From Entrophospora sp. SA101 (taxonomy: Eukaryota; Glomeromycota; Glomeromycetes; Entrophosporales; Entrophosporaceae): a stretch of DNA of 64,000 nt. The translations under genes and the position numbers were made by a program. The first letter of the stretch is position 1; every line of letters begins with the position of its first letter. The DNA lies in assembly GCA_958430865.1 (NCBI GenBank), contig CAUDNR010000113.1:143060-207059 (forward strand), given 5' to 3'. The notes under the pieces are model-generated. The model did no database searches, was not told the DNA's origin, and saw nothing but the letters and a program-made list of their open reading frames with translations. Below, piece by piece: positions 1 to 10,626 of the stretch.

Positions 1-779
1 ATTTTAATACAGTAATCTATGAGATTTACTTTATATATAACATAAAAAGAATAAGTTTGTAATACAGAAACGTTGTGTTTTATTGTTTGTTAAACATTAT
101 TGATTGGTGATTTTTTTACATTTTTGCCCCACCGATCACACAAAAATTCTCTCATTCATTCACGGATCGTCAATTAAAGATAATTTGAGATGTCTATCAA
201 AGAATATAAACTTTTTTGAGACTGCAGGTCAAGAAGTCACATGAATTTTGTTTGAAGTGAATTTAGTAATTCATAAAACATCTATTTAACTTGATTCAAT
301 GAGACCTAATTCTCGAAGGTGCTTTGGGATAACTATGGGTCTTCATAATACCAAAACATCCAACTTTTTTTACAATTCTTTTTGAATTTGCTACAATTAA
401 TGCCGATCATTGCGGTATAATCGTGTAGTTATCCGCAAATTTAGTGAAACCTCTGAATATCTGCAAAAATTATGTGATTAAATAGAATATTAATATTTAT
501 TATCACAAAAAAAAATATCCAAAAATTATAAATATTCTAATTCATAAAACAATTTCAGAAAAGATATCTGAATTAGTAGTTCATAAATCAATTCATATAT
601 ATTGTTTAAATGTATAGCTTGCTTAATATTAATATAATGTTTGAATTAATAAAAAATAAATATATATCATTAATTGACAAAAATAGACAGGTTTATTATA
701 GTAAGTTATGTTCATAACTAATCTTTTAGAAATCATTGGCTTAAAGGATTGGGGGTGTCACAATCTAATTAAATCAAAA
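1..779. other. AT-rich stretch, nothing recognised
   Basis: I see no coding exon, RNA gene or clear terminal inverted repeat here. A GGGGGTGTCACA motif near 751 has a near-complement (TGTGATACCCCACAT) near 2520. It may be the outer edge of a nested transposon that contains the TTAA-flanked element described next. Confidence 0.4.
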
Positions 780-1035
780 TTAAGGGTGGAGTGATCACCA
801 TATCAAAAATCAGTTATACAAAATGACTAAAACAATTTTATGTTACACGATTTTATTTTGCAATTTAATAAAGTTATTTATAACAGATAACAAAGTGTTT
901 AAGTACTTCATGACTGTTAGTATTAGTATAAAGGACATATTAAAGCTTCAACTCCTGTAGTATATAAACTTGAACTAACATAACTGCTCAAAATTTTGAA
1001 ATAAGTGTCAAAAAATTATAAAAAAAATAGTAACT

Positions 1036-1206
1036 ACTCTCTATAACAGATCTTTCTATGATGATGATAATGATGATGATGATGATAATAATAATAACAG
1101 AGGATCTTGCTCTATAACGGACTGAGAATTAAGCCCAATTTATATGTCCCATATATTGCTAATGGACATTTTTTCATAAACCAAATGGTCCATTATAGAG
1201 AGTGAA
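1036..1206. repeat. Small inverted-repeat element with CTCTATAA termini
   Basis: ACTCTCTATAAC near the left is mirrored by TTATAGAGAGTG on the right. The spacer holds a (GAT)n tract and another CTCTATAACGGA copy. Ends of this CTCTATAACG kind are common in pogo/Fot-like elements. The exact boundaries and target duplication are unclear. Confidence 0.4.
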
Positions 1207-1237
1207 CTATATATTTTTACTATACTACAACGAAATA

Positions 1238-1815
1238 CAGTCCCTGGCGAAAGTAATGGTGGTGATAATTTTTTTAAAAACTAAAAATTTTTAATAAGCA
1301 ACTATTAATAAAATTTTATTTTTAAAACACCTCTAAGTAAAACATTATGCTTTTAAAAGCTTATAGTATAAACCATTTTCCTCCTTTCTCAATCCCGGTT
1401 TGAATCTAATTTGAGCATTAAAAAAAATCGGAACTTTGGCTTTTTTAAGAATTTTTTAAATTTCATTTCTCTATAAAACTTTTTTTTTATTAAGTAAATG
1501 AATCTTTATACATTAAATAAAATTATTAGAAATGAAAAATTCCACATATCCTAAAAATTTTATGAAGTTTGGATAAAAATTTTTAATATGTTTTTATATT
1601 TTACGCTTTTACGAAAAAGAAAAATCAAATTTTTTTATACAAATGTAAAGTGCAAGAACACATCAAAAAATTTTCTCTAAACTTCATAAAAGATTTAGGA
1701 TATGTAGAATTTTTCATTGTGAACAACTTTATTTAATATAAAAGATCGATTTACTTAATAAAAACTTAGTAAAAATAATGTTTCATTGTACCACCATTAC
1801 TTTCGCCAGGGACTG
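1238..1815. mobile_element. Tc1/mariner-type MITE with perfect inverted ends and TA duplication
   Basis: The left end reads CAGTCCCTGGCGAAAGTAAT and continues GGTGGT. The right end is its exact reverse complement, about 26 bases per arm without mismatch. TA dinucleotides lie immediately outside both ends (1236-1237 and 1816-1817). The 578-base body is AT-rich and non-coding. CAG-start ends with TA target duplication are the Tc1/mariner/pogo signature. The perfect arms suggest a fairly recent insertion into the older TTAA-flanked element. Confidence 0.85.
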
Positions 1816-2867
1816 TACACTATTTCCCATCATTACACTCTTCATTTGCTTTACTTGGTTGTAATTCTATTAAAAAAATAAGTAATTATGAGTATTGTGA
1901 ATATTTAATCATAATATTAATAAAAACATATATCATTTGTGTTTTTTACCCACTCATTTGCAAGAGTTATTATTTTTTAAAGGTATTTTCTCAGTAACCT
2001 ACAAAATACATGTTGGTTTTTTTGGTACTGAAATGAAGAGAAAACCTTGAAATATATATTTATAAATCTTATTTGTAGTTTTTTTATTTTATTAACCTTC
2101 AAAGTGAAATAAAATGTGATGTTACTCTCAAAAATTATTTTGATCATTTCTTATTAAATAAAAATATATGGTCGATCACTCCACCCTTAAGTGATGTCAC
2201 ATAATGTCAATCATTAAGATATTTTTTTTATGATCGTACAAGGAAGGAAAATAATAATGGTTTCATAATCCTACTAGTCTGTGAAAAAAAGCCATGTTGT
2301 TTTCATTTTCAAGTATGTTGTAGTGTAATATATCTAGTTTGACTGTATAGAGAGATTTTTACAGGTAATAAATACCAGTTGTGAAAAAATTGTGACTAAA
2401 AATCACTAAAATCATATAAATTTTTTTTTTTTAAAAAAATATTTACCATGAAATTTTCAGATATCACTTTAAAAAATCCGCTCATATTAATTTACATAAT
2501 TAGATTTGTTGATCTATAAATGTGATACCCCACATTAAAGGATGGAGTGTAGTCATGTGATTGTCTATATGATCAGCAAGGATAAATAATTCCTGACCTC
2601 TTTTAAGTCACTCGCCTCATACATAGCTACACCAAAAACTAGTTTTCGTGAGATGAAAATTAACACAAAATCCATTTTCAGCATGTATCCAATCATATAG
2701 TAATAAAAAAATTTTTTTATTGTTAGATGGTTATTTCAAAAAAAAAAACTTGTAAAGTTAAAGACATTTTGCTAATTACTAATTAAAATTTGCTAATCAC
2801 TAAAATTTCTAAATTTTAGTGGTTGTATCTGCCGGTTAATCAGATGCTGAAAAATTTTCATTGATTA

Positions 2868-3602
2868 CAGTGAACACTCCATAAGTGCACTCTCTATAAA
2901 TGTATCCCTCCATAAATGCACACTATGTCTCATCCCCAACCTCGGGGATTAGAGATAAATGCACACTCTCCATACTCTGCACTGCATGGTCTTCCTCCAT
3001 CCCTGTTCATATAAAACCACCCTCTCTAAATGCACGCCCATGACTTTCACATGATTTATTTGCTAAATAAATTCGTGTTACATTAGTTAATTCAAACGTT
3101 TATTTATAAATCTATTTAAATATTAGTAATGGAAAATAAAGGATTAAGTAAGCTACTGTTGCTTATAAAGGATTAAATAATGTTTACAAAGAGTTATTAG
3201 AATAATAATGATAAAAACACAAATGGAGAAAATTATATATATGCGAAATTAAGGATTAAACAAAAGATAAAAGATCACAAATTTTTTTTTAAAACTTTAT
3301 AGTAACCAAAAATAAAATAAGAAAATTCTAAAGAACAATTAGGACAATTTAATGCCCTTGAGCGATACATTAATTTAAAAAAAAACTTCAATGAAGCAAA
3401 CCACAATTAAACAATTTTTTAGTCAACAATAATATTTAATATGTAATAATAATAGTAATTAAAAAAATATTTAAAATCGTACAATAATTTTTATTAGTAT
3501 CACGTGCAACCAATAAAATTCTTCCCTTCTATAAATGCATCCCTCCATAAATGCACGCTCTCATCCATTCCCAAGGGGGGTGCATTTATGGAGGGTTCAC
3601 TG
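2868..3602. mobile_element. pogo-like MITE with CAGTGAAC ends and TA duplication
   Basis: The left end is CAGTGAACACTCCATAAGTG and the right-end complement is CAGTGAACCCTCCATAAATG. TA is present outside each end (2866-2867, 3603-3604). Both subterminal regions repeat a CTCCATAAATGCAC motif several times, which is suggestive of multiple transposase-binding sites. The interior has no coding capacity. Confidence 0.8.
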
Positions 3603-3863
3603 TAATTAATTGGGTGTTGAAAAATTTCATTGGATAATTGGTGAATAAACAATCGGTGGTACAGAAATATAAAAAATAAAAATTTTTATCCATGTAATTG
3701 AAAAAATTACTAATACATTAACATGTAAATACTATTTTATGCACTATTACACTATCACCAACAATAATAACATATCAAGTAATATGAATACCAACTGTGT
3801 CATTATTATCTAAAGAATGAATATTTATGCATTGTAGTAACTTCTACTCCAAATGAGCGTCTA

Positions 3864-4019
3864 CAGCCAGACCTTGTCACAGCAGACCATAATCATAACA
3901 GATTTTTAAAATTTTTGCTTCACATTCACATTAAAATATAAAAACTTAAAATCCATTGTGGCAAGATCAGTAAATCTTGCCATAAATCTTTATTCATCCA
4001 CTGTGACAAGGTTTGACTG
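3864..4019. mobile_element. 156-bp MITE, CAGxCxxACCTTGTCACAG family, copy 1
   Basis: The left end is CAGCCAGACCTTGTCACAGC and the complement of the right end is CAGTCAAACCTTGTCACAGT. TA flanks both sides (3862-3863 and 4020-4021). The centre contains a second small hairpin (GCAAGAT ... ATCTTGC). A related copy lies at 16833-17013. Confidence 0.8.
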
Positions 4020-4354
4020 TATTTAGTGAAGCTGGAAACACAATGACAGCCGAATGAATAAAATTGAATCCATTGTTATTTGTATTTCTTAAGAAAACTA
4101 TGCAATGTATTGGAAATATTTTTCCTGAAGAATAAATAATTATTATAAATCAATGAATATTCAATGGATATCCGGCGGATATTTGGTGAATGACCAATTA
4201 TCTGGATGTTGAGTTTTATTGACTGACCGATTATCCAGGTGTTGAGCTTTATTGATTGACCAAGTACTCAAACACCCAGATAATCAACGGATACAACCAC
4301 TACTAAATTTTTTTCTAAAAATTCCAGAACGCTGAGCATTAATAAATTAGGAAA

Positions 4355-4400
4355 TACTATTTATGGTATAATTCCAGACTGTAATAGCAATGATGATAAT
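4355..4400. repeat. Repeat with transposon-like end (copy 1 of 2 in window)
   Basis: TTTATGGTATAATTCCAGAC followed by TGTA is shared with position 54699. Read on the minus strand it begins CAGTCTGGAATTATACC next to TA, as a Tc1/mariner end would. No matching opposite end was found, so this may be a truncated element or an undetected longer one. Confidence 0.45.
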
Positions 4401-5490
4401 TTTTTTTAACCAAAAAAAAATTTTTTTCAAACATTTCACATTAAAGCTTTTCAATCCGTCGTGATTTCCTGAACATTTAGGTAGCAAATTGTTTCCTTTT
4501 CCAATTTTCTTTCTAAATTCTTCATGGTTTTGTGATAAAGTTCTTTTACTGGTTATGATTTTTCTTTCTTCTTGGTAAATTTTATAGGTAATCCTTTTTT
4601 TTCTTAGATAAGCTTCAAGTGCCTGAGTATCATCTATTTTGAAATGTAAGAAGCAATTTTTCACCTTGTTCTTCAAAATACTTCTAATGGTGTATACTTT
4701 TTGAGTTCCATAGTAGATCTAATATAAACGAGTTTCATATTAACTATTTTTGTTTAGACAAATATTACATTGGTAATACAATTGTGGTCTGGTTTTATTG
4801 CAACATTATTATTACTTACTGCGTTATGCTTTGATGATCACGCGCGTAACAATAATAGTAATATATAGTAAACCCCACATTTTGGAAGAAAAGAAATATT
4901 AATACAATGTTATATATTTAATAAGAATTATTATTATTATTATATTATTACTTACTATGCGTAACAATAAACCAGTAAACCCCGTTAATACAATAAGAAT
5001 TATTAGTAATATATTATTATTACCTTGATGGTCGCATGCATAATAACAAAACCCGTTAATACAATGTTATAAGCCATTATAATAAATCAGTTGCATATGT
5101 AACAATAACTCTAATAGTAAACCTCGTTAATAGAGTTATATATATACAATAAGAATTATTATTAGTAATTGATATATTATTACTTACCGCCCACCATTAT
5201 GTTTTGAACAATAATCCAATCTCATTGTTTAATTGGTAGATATGTTTTTTTGAAAAAACAAATATTAATATGATGTTATATATAATAAGTTATTAGTAGT
5301 AATATTATTCATTATCTACTACTATTAACTATGCTATGCTTCCCCATTATCTGTTTTTTGAAGTTACACATTTTCTTTTAGTTAAGAGTGAGCGCGAACA
5401 AACTTTAAAGGGCAATTGCGGCTGAAATATCTAACCAAATAGATTTTTTTTAAAAAAAAAAGATTGAACTTTCAATTTGTTATTTTAATT
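4400..5490. other. Intergenic, AT-rich with degenerate repeats
   Basis: The stretch 4800-5340 repeats loosely a unit with TATATTATTACTTAC and AACAATAATxxxxxAGTAAACC motifs four or five times, an old tandem array. A 109-codon minus-strand open frame at 4347-4676 overlaps the repeat end. It is Lys/Asn/Ile-rich, has no recognisable domain, and I do not call it a gene. Confidence 0.4.
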
Positions 5491-5497
5491 AAACATC

Positions 5498-5755
5498 ATG
5501 TCTCAATTAACTGACTTTGAATAATTGGACGTTGGGAAGCAGATGAAAGTATTTGCGATATTGCTGGTCAATAAAAGCATTTAAGATCAAACTACTATTG
5601 CTCCCCAAAGAAATACATACAAATGAATTAATTTCTTATTTAATGGATGAATGGGTAAATCTTGATCGTGATTATTTGCAAAAATTAGTAGACAGCATTC
5701 CTCGAAGGGTCCAAGCTGTAATTGAATCAAAAGAAAACCCGACAAAATATTGAAT
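5498..5755 (+). pseudogene. Internally deleted Tc1-like transposase
   Basis: An N-terminal helix-turn-helix motif of Tc1 transposases is visible at about 5522-5570 (IIGRWEADESICDIAGQ). It is followed within a few dozen bases by the typical C-terminus of the same family (LVDSIPRRVQAVIESKE...PTKY, stop at 5753). The whole catalytic DDE core is missing between them, and a frameshift and stop separate the start from the HTH frame. This is a deletion derivative, the normal route from an autonomous Tc1 element to a miniature one. I could not fix its terminal repeats. Confidence 0.65.
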
Positions 5756-6398
5756 AAATGAATGAATATTTATACTTTTTTGATACTTTTGATATAAATT
5801 TAATAAAGATTTATTATGTAAAAATATTATACAAACTGTTGATGAAATTTTTTTTTGTTATTTTTACGTTTTGTATTAATGCCCCATGAATATTTGATCA
5901 ATAATTATGAATGTGTACATATATATACATTTGAGAACAAACGGAGCAACATTTTCTAAGTTTCCAAGATGTGTTAAAACATTGTATCTTAAAATAGCTC
6001 TAAGTGCTACTTTTTCAAAAAAATTTCGAAAAATTTTAATTTGACTTTTAAACACCATATAATTATCAATAACAATCGGCCCAATGTGATATTTTAGATT
6101 ATTATTATGGTAATCATTTCAACAAACATTTTCTTACTAATACACAGCATCGATTTGCTTAGTAAAAAAACGAGTATTTGTATTACCCGTTTATTTGATT
6201 ATTTTGGCAGATCATCAAGTGAGTCAATACTTTTGTATGGGTGTGTATATAATTACCAAATTTGAACTAACATATTAAAAAATTTTTTTCATTCCCATTC
6301 AATCAATTTAAAAAAATAATAATAATACAAGGAGAATTCTTTTATATAATTTATTAGTAATATGAAATATTAATGTGGGTGGAAAAAAAGAATTATAT

Positions 6399-9233
6399 TT
6401 AATCATCAATAACTTCTTCAAGTTCTTCCACAACCTCTTCAATCCATTCTTCAACAATTTCAACATTTTCTTCAACATGTTTTGAAGTTGGTTTGAAGCC
6501 TGCTTTTTCTCTCTCTTCACTCAATTCTTTCTCAACACGCTTACGCCAGGCATTCCATTCATCCATAAGTCTACGACGATGTGCTATCTGTTCTTTAGAT
6601 ACAAATGTTTGCACTAATGTATCTTCTTCATCAAATTGTTTAGAATATTCTCGTAGATTCTTTTTGATTTTCTGTTTTTGTTCATTACTCAACAAACTTT
6701 TAGGGCGAGGTCTCCATAATAATTGTTTGAATTTATCTATTAAATGTTTTTGTAATGATGTGCCTTTGAAATCCCATATTGTGTATCCATTATCATTCTA
6801 TTAATTAATTTATAAATTCAAGTTAATTAATCATCTTTTAATGTGAGCTATTTAATATATTGTTTTTTTGAGAAAATTTTATTACCCCTTGTCTCCACAT
6901 GCTAGAACTACTTATTACAAATCGACCAGTAGGATCCCATTCAATATCAGTTACTCCATAATGTTCTTGTGTGCTCATAAGTTGAATAGATGCAGCTGGA
7001 TCATTCTTTGTTGATGATTCTCCTCGTTCACCACTAAATCCTTCAAAATCCAAATCCCAAAACTCTAAATCAAAAACTGACTGTGATCTGAGGGTAGCCA
7101 AAACAAAATGTCGACCATGTGGAGACCAAAATATTGAATTTGAAGTTTTTTTCTCCAAAGTTTCTAATAAATTTAATAAAAAAATCAAAAAAAATTTTAG
7201 GTAATTCTGAAAAAAATGATATCAGTTGACTTACTAATAAGTTTAAAATTAGCAACACTGCTTTTCCCAGGTTTGGGTTTTTCAAGATAATATAAGGATA
7301 CATTTGTTCTTGATGCAACTCCAGGTTGTCCATAATTAGGATCATTTGTTGTTATAATTGCAAAACGTTCACCATTTGGTTCCCAAGCAAAAGTTATCAC
7401 AGTATCTTTGATGAAAAATTTTTTAAAAAATTTTTTATGAACATATAATCAGATATTAAATAATTCTGTAAATTACCTTTTACCTTTTATTTCAATTACT
7501 TCAACAGGAATATCTTTTTCTCTTATTCTAAAAATTTCCAAAGTAGCATAAGTTGATTTTTTGGTTTTGGTATGTCGATCAACTTTAACACACAAAAAAT
7601 CTCCATTTGATTGCCAATACAACTTACACTAGTAGTAGTAACAGTGGTAATAATAATAATATTATTATAATAATATAGAACTATGTTTGTATTTATTTTT
7701 GTTTTGAATGATTTGAAATGACACACTTACATCTTTAACATTAACTAAAGTCCTTATTCTTAATACTTCTTTAGATGGGATTTTCAAAAGAGTAACTCTA
7801 GCTGGTTGATTGTCAATTTCACGTGTCCAATAACTTAAAAGAAATTCTTCAGATTTTTTCCCACCCAATTGTTTGGATTTTTCAGAAGTCGGAGCCCATT
7901 CAAAAAACATTACACCCTCAATCTTTATACTTTTTTTATCAAGCAAGCCCATTTCAGGAGTTTCATAAACAGATATTTGTTGATCTTGTGTTACTCGAGC
8001 AAAATACTTGTCACTTGGAGACCATTTGAATATTGGCCATATGATTTTTTGAGATGATAGTTCACCTGTTGGTGATGTTGTTGTGGAAGGAAAAGATCTG
8101 AGCGACACACCAAAGCGAACATCCCATATAATAATTTGATTTCCTTCATCATCTGGTCCAAAAGGTATTCCTGGGCCTCCATTAGGTCCCAAGCTTATTG
8201 GTTCATTGCTCCATGTAACAAGATAAGTTTCATTTGGTGAAAAATCAATAAGTTTTACATTAGGATGATAAAATCGAGTAATCTTATTCCAACTTGATCC
8301 ACCCCATAAAGCAATACCCTGTCTGTGAAATGTTGCAAGGTATGTTCCTAACGGTGACCATTGAACATAAGTCTCTGTCCAATTCTAAAAATCAATATTA
8401 TTATATATTATTATTATTACTATTAAAAATATTGAATTTTAAAGAAAAATTTTTTTACAGTTCTTTTATAAACTTCTTCTGGTGGCTCTTTTTTTTTGTT
8501 CCAAAAAATATGAACGTCATCATTATGATATAAAACAAATTGATCTCTTGCAGATGGATCAGTAAGCCAACTCCTTAAGTGTTCCTTTTTAATATAAATT
8601 ATTTTTTTTTTACGAATATAAAACCAAATTAAGTAAAAATCAAATTTGGTTAAACAAATTATCAAAGGGAATAAGAAAAAAAAACAAAACCTTTTCCACA
8701 AATTTTTCTTCTTCTGGCTCTTTGTATTCTTCTTCAATTTGTGAATATTTTTCAATATCAGTAAAATGATTTAAAGCAAGGTAATGTGTTTTATCCATAG
8801 GATATCCATCATACTGTTTAATTGCTAGACTAGCTTGTTCTGGAGTTTCAAATTCAATGAATAAATATCTATTTATATGTTTAAAGATATAAATAAAATA
8901 AGTCAAAATAAAATTTCATTTTTTTTGTAAAAATTATTCATTTGAATTAAAAATAATCAACCCTCTTGATTTTAATTTCCCAGTTTCAGGTTCAGGTTCA
9001 GGATCCATTGGCATGAAAATGCCATTTTCCTTAATCTCGCCAACATTCTTAAAAATCTTTTTTATAAAAGTTAATAATTTAGCTACTCTACTCTGATCAA
9101 CAACTGGTGCATTATCAACTACTATAATTGTATCAAGCCCTTTTTCAAAAGAAACTTTATACTTCTCTTCTATATCTGTAAAATCAATTTCCTCTTCAGT
9201 TTGTGGTAATCCATTAATGTCAAGACTTGGCAT
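6399..9233 (-). CDS. PRT1: Translation initiation factor eIF3 subunit B (PRT1)
   Basis: This is the scaffold subunit of eIF3 and acts in the cytosol to bring the 43S complex to mRNA. Eight exons join in frame to 740 residues (9233-8962, 8868-8691, 8584-8459, 8384-7731, 7628-7484, 7405-7235, 7163-6886, 6797-6399); yeast PRT1 is about 760. An N-terminal RRM spans about residues 35-125, with RNP2 IIVVDNA and RNP1 RGYLFIEF. A WD40/eIF2A-like propeller follows ([35 protein letters not shown] are blade motifs). The C-terminus is a charged helix used to contact eIF3 partners. The start was chosen at MPSLDING because upstream codons are poly-Lys/Phe from an AT-rich leader. All introns are short (66-106 bp) and GT-AG. 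It looks intact and functional. Confidence 0.95.
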
Positions 9234-9354
9234 GTTAAAAATGATTTTTTTTTTTTTAAAAAAAAATCTAAATAATTTCCATTTTGGTTTAATTATCACA
9301 CGTGACTTCGAGAAATTATCTCCACACTAAGAGACATTCCGTTGGGGTATGCAT

Positions 9355-9437
9355 AAAGCTCCAAATATTTTGGTTCATTTAGGTTTGGTTTCGTCTTACT
9401 CTTTGAACCAAACCAAAACTAAATCATTTGGAGCTTT
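9355..9437. repeat. Imperfect hairpin element
   Basis: AAAGCTCCAAATATTTTGGT is mirrored by ACCAAAACTAAATCATTTGGAGCTTT about 45 bases downstream. It lies in the eIF3b upstream region. It could be a tiny MITE or a structured upstream element; there is no target duplication. Confidence 0.5.
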
Positions 9438-10626
9438 GGTCTAAAAATTACTTGGCATTATAAATTTTTGCACTGCTTATTTAGAATTAAGAATTTATTG
9501 ATTTCAAACTTATTATAGCAATCAGTGTTGAGTTTCTTCTAGAGGCATAGACTAAATTACTCAAAGGTGTTATATTTTAGGATCTGGAACTATAAGAGTT
9601 TGCATGTGTTTAAAAGTTTGTGGAGACGATGAATTTTATAAAAAATAGATCCTATTTTGAATAAGATTTATCTGAATTATTTTATGTATTCGAGTTACAT
9701 TGAAAGTTTAACAAATAAAATGAATAATTCAAATAATTCAAATAATTCAAATAAAACGAATAAAGCAAATAAAGCGGATAATTCAAATCAATATTAATAT
9801 CAAGTTGAACTCGCTCAAAACGATTTTCAAGTGTATTTTCCCGAAATTTTTTTTTGGTGATTGATGTTGAAATTTTACAGTAAAAACCTCTATATAACGA
9901 AACGCAAGCATGGTGGGGACATTCATTTGTTCCATAAAATCATAGAATGGCATCGAGTATTTAGGAAATTTATAAAATAATAGATTAGAAAGTTTAGATA
10001 ATACATCTGTATTAGGTGAAGAAGATGAAGAAGAGGATGAAAATACTATAGATAATGAAAAATAATATTAATTTGGAGGGGTCTGAAGAATTAATTTTGA
10101 AAGGTAATTTAAATCTTGATCAATCTTTAAAAAACGCGTTGTATGTATTTCAACAATTTAAATAAAGTTTTTCTGTGTATCACCATGCTGATTTACAACA
10201 AAATCCTAATTCGATAGATGATCAACAATCAACATATTTTATTCGACTATATAATGAACCTTTTTTCGAATAAAAAAAAAATGGGAAGCGGAAGTTCATT
10301 GCAATTGCGACTCGAAATAAGGTGAAAACGTTGATCGCACCAAAAACCAAACAGAACTTAACACAAAAAGAATATTAATTTGCAAAATCGACAAAAAAAA
10401 ATTACGGAATTTAGAAAAAGACAGTAACACGGCAAAATTTTTTTTTAATGTGTGTTTTAATATTGAACCAATATAGTATAAATGTAATTTGTTCCTTTAA
10501 AATCTGCATCTTAGTAAAAAAAATTTACGTGTAACAAATGAACCAATATAGTATGTATGTATCATCGTTTCCTTTTAAATTTGCAACCTTGAATTTTAAT
10601 CTTTTTTTATCGAAAAATAAGTAACA
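9438..10626. other. Intergenic between divergent eIF3b and ERG4; pogo-like relic
   Basis: A short tandem array of (AATAATTCA)n and variants lies at about 9718-9790. From 9878 a CAGTAAAAACCTCTATATAACG end next to TA resembles a pogo/Tigger terminus. After it, 10020-10270 reads in broken plus-strand frames like the acidic C-terminal tail of pogo-class transposases (EDEEEDEN, then LDQSLKNALYVFQQF). I regard this as a decayed pogo element; the opposite end was not found. Confidence 0.4.

Larger units (their letters stand above)
784..2186. mobile_element. TTAA-flanked element (piggyBac-type termini), non-autonomous
   Basis: The element begins GGGTGGAGTGATC and ends with its exact complement GATCACTCCACCC. 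An ACCATAT stretch a few bases further in is also shared. Both ends are bordered by TTAA (780-783 and 2187-2190). TTAA duplication together with a G/C-rich short terminal repeat is the hallmark of piggyBac-superfamily elements. No transposase is visible inside, so it would have been mobilised in trans. It contains at least two further inverted-repeat elements, at about 1036-1206 and at 1238-1815, which suggests nested insertion. Confidence 0.6.

Noticed and set aside
6493..6804. 103-codon plus-strand open frame
   Set aside because: Antisense shadow of the last eIF3b exon, whose minus-strand frame is clearly conserved.
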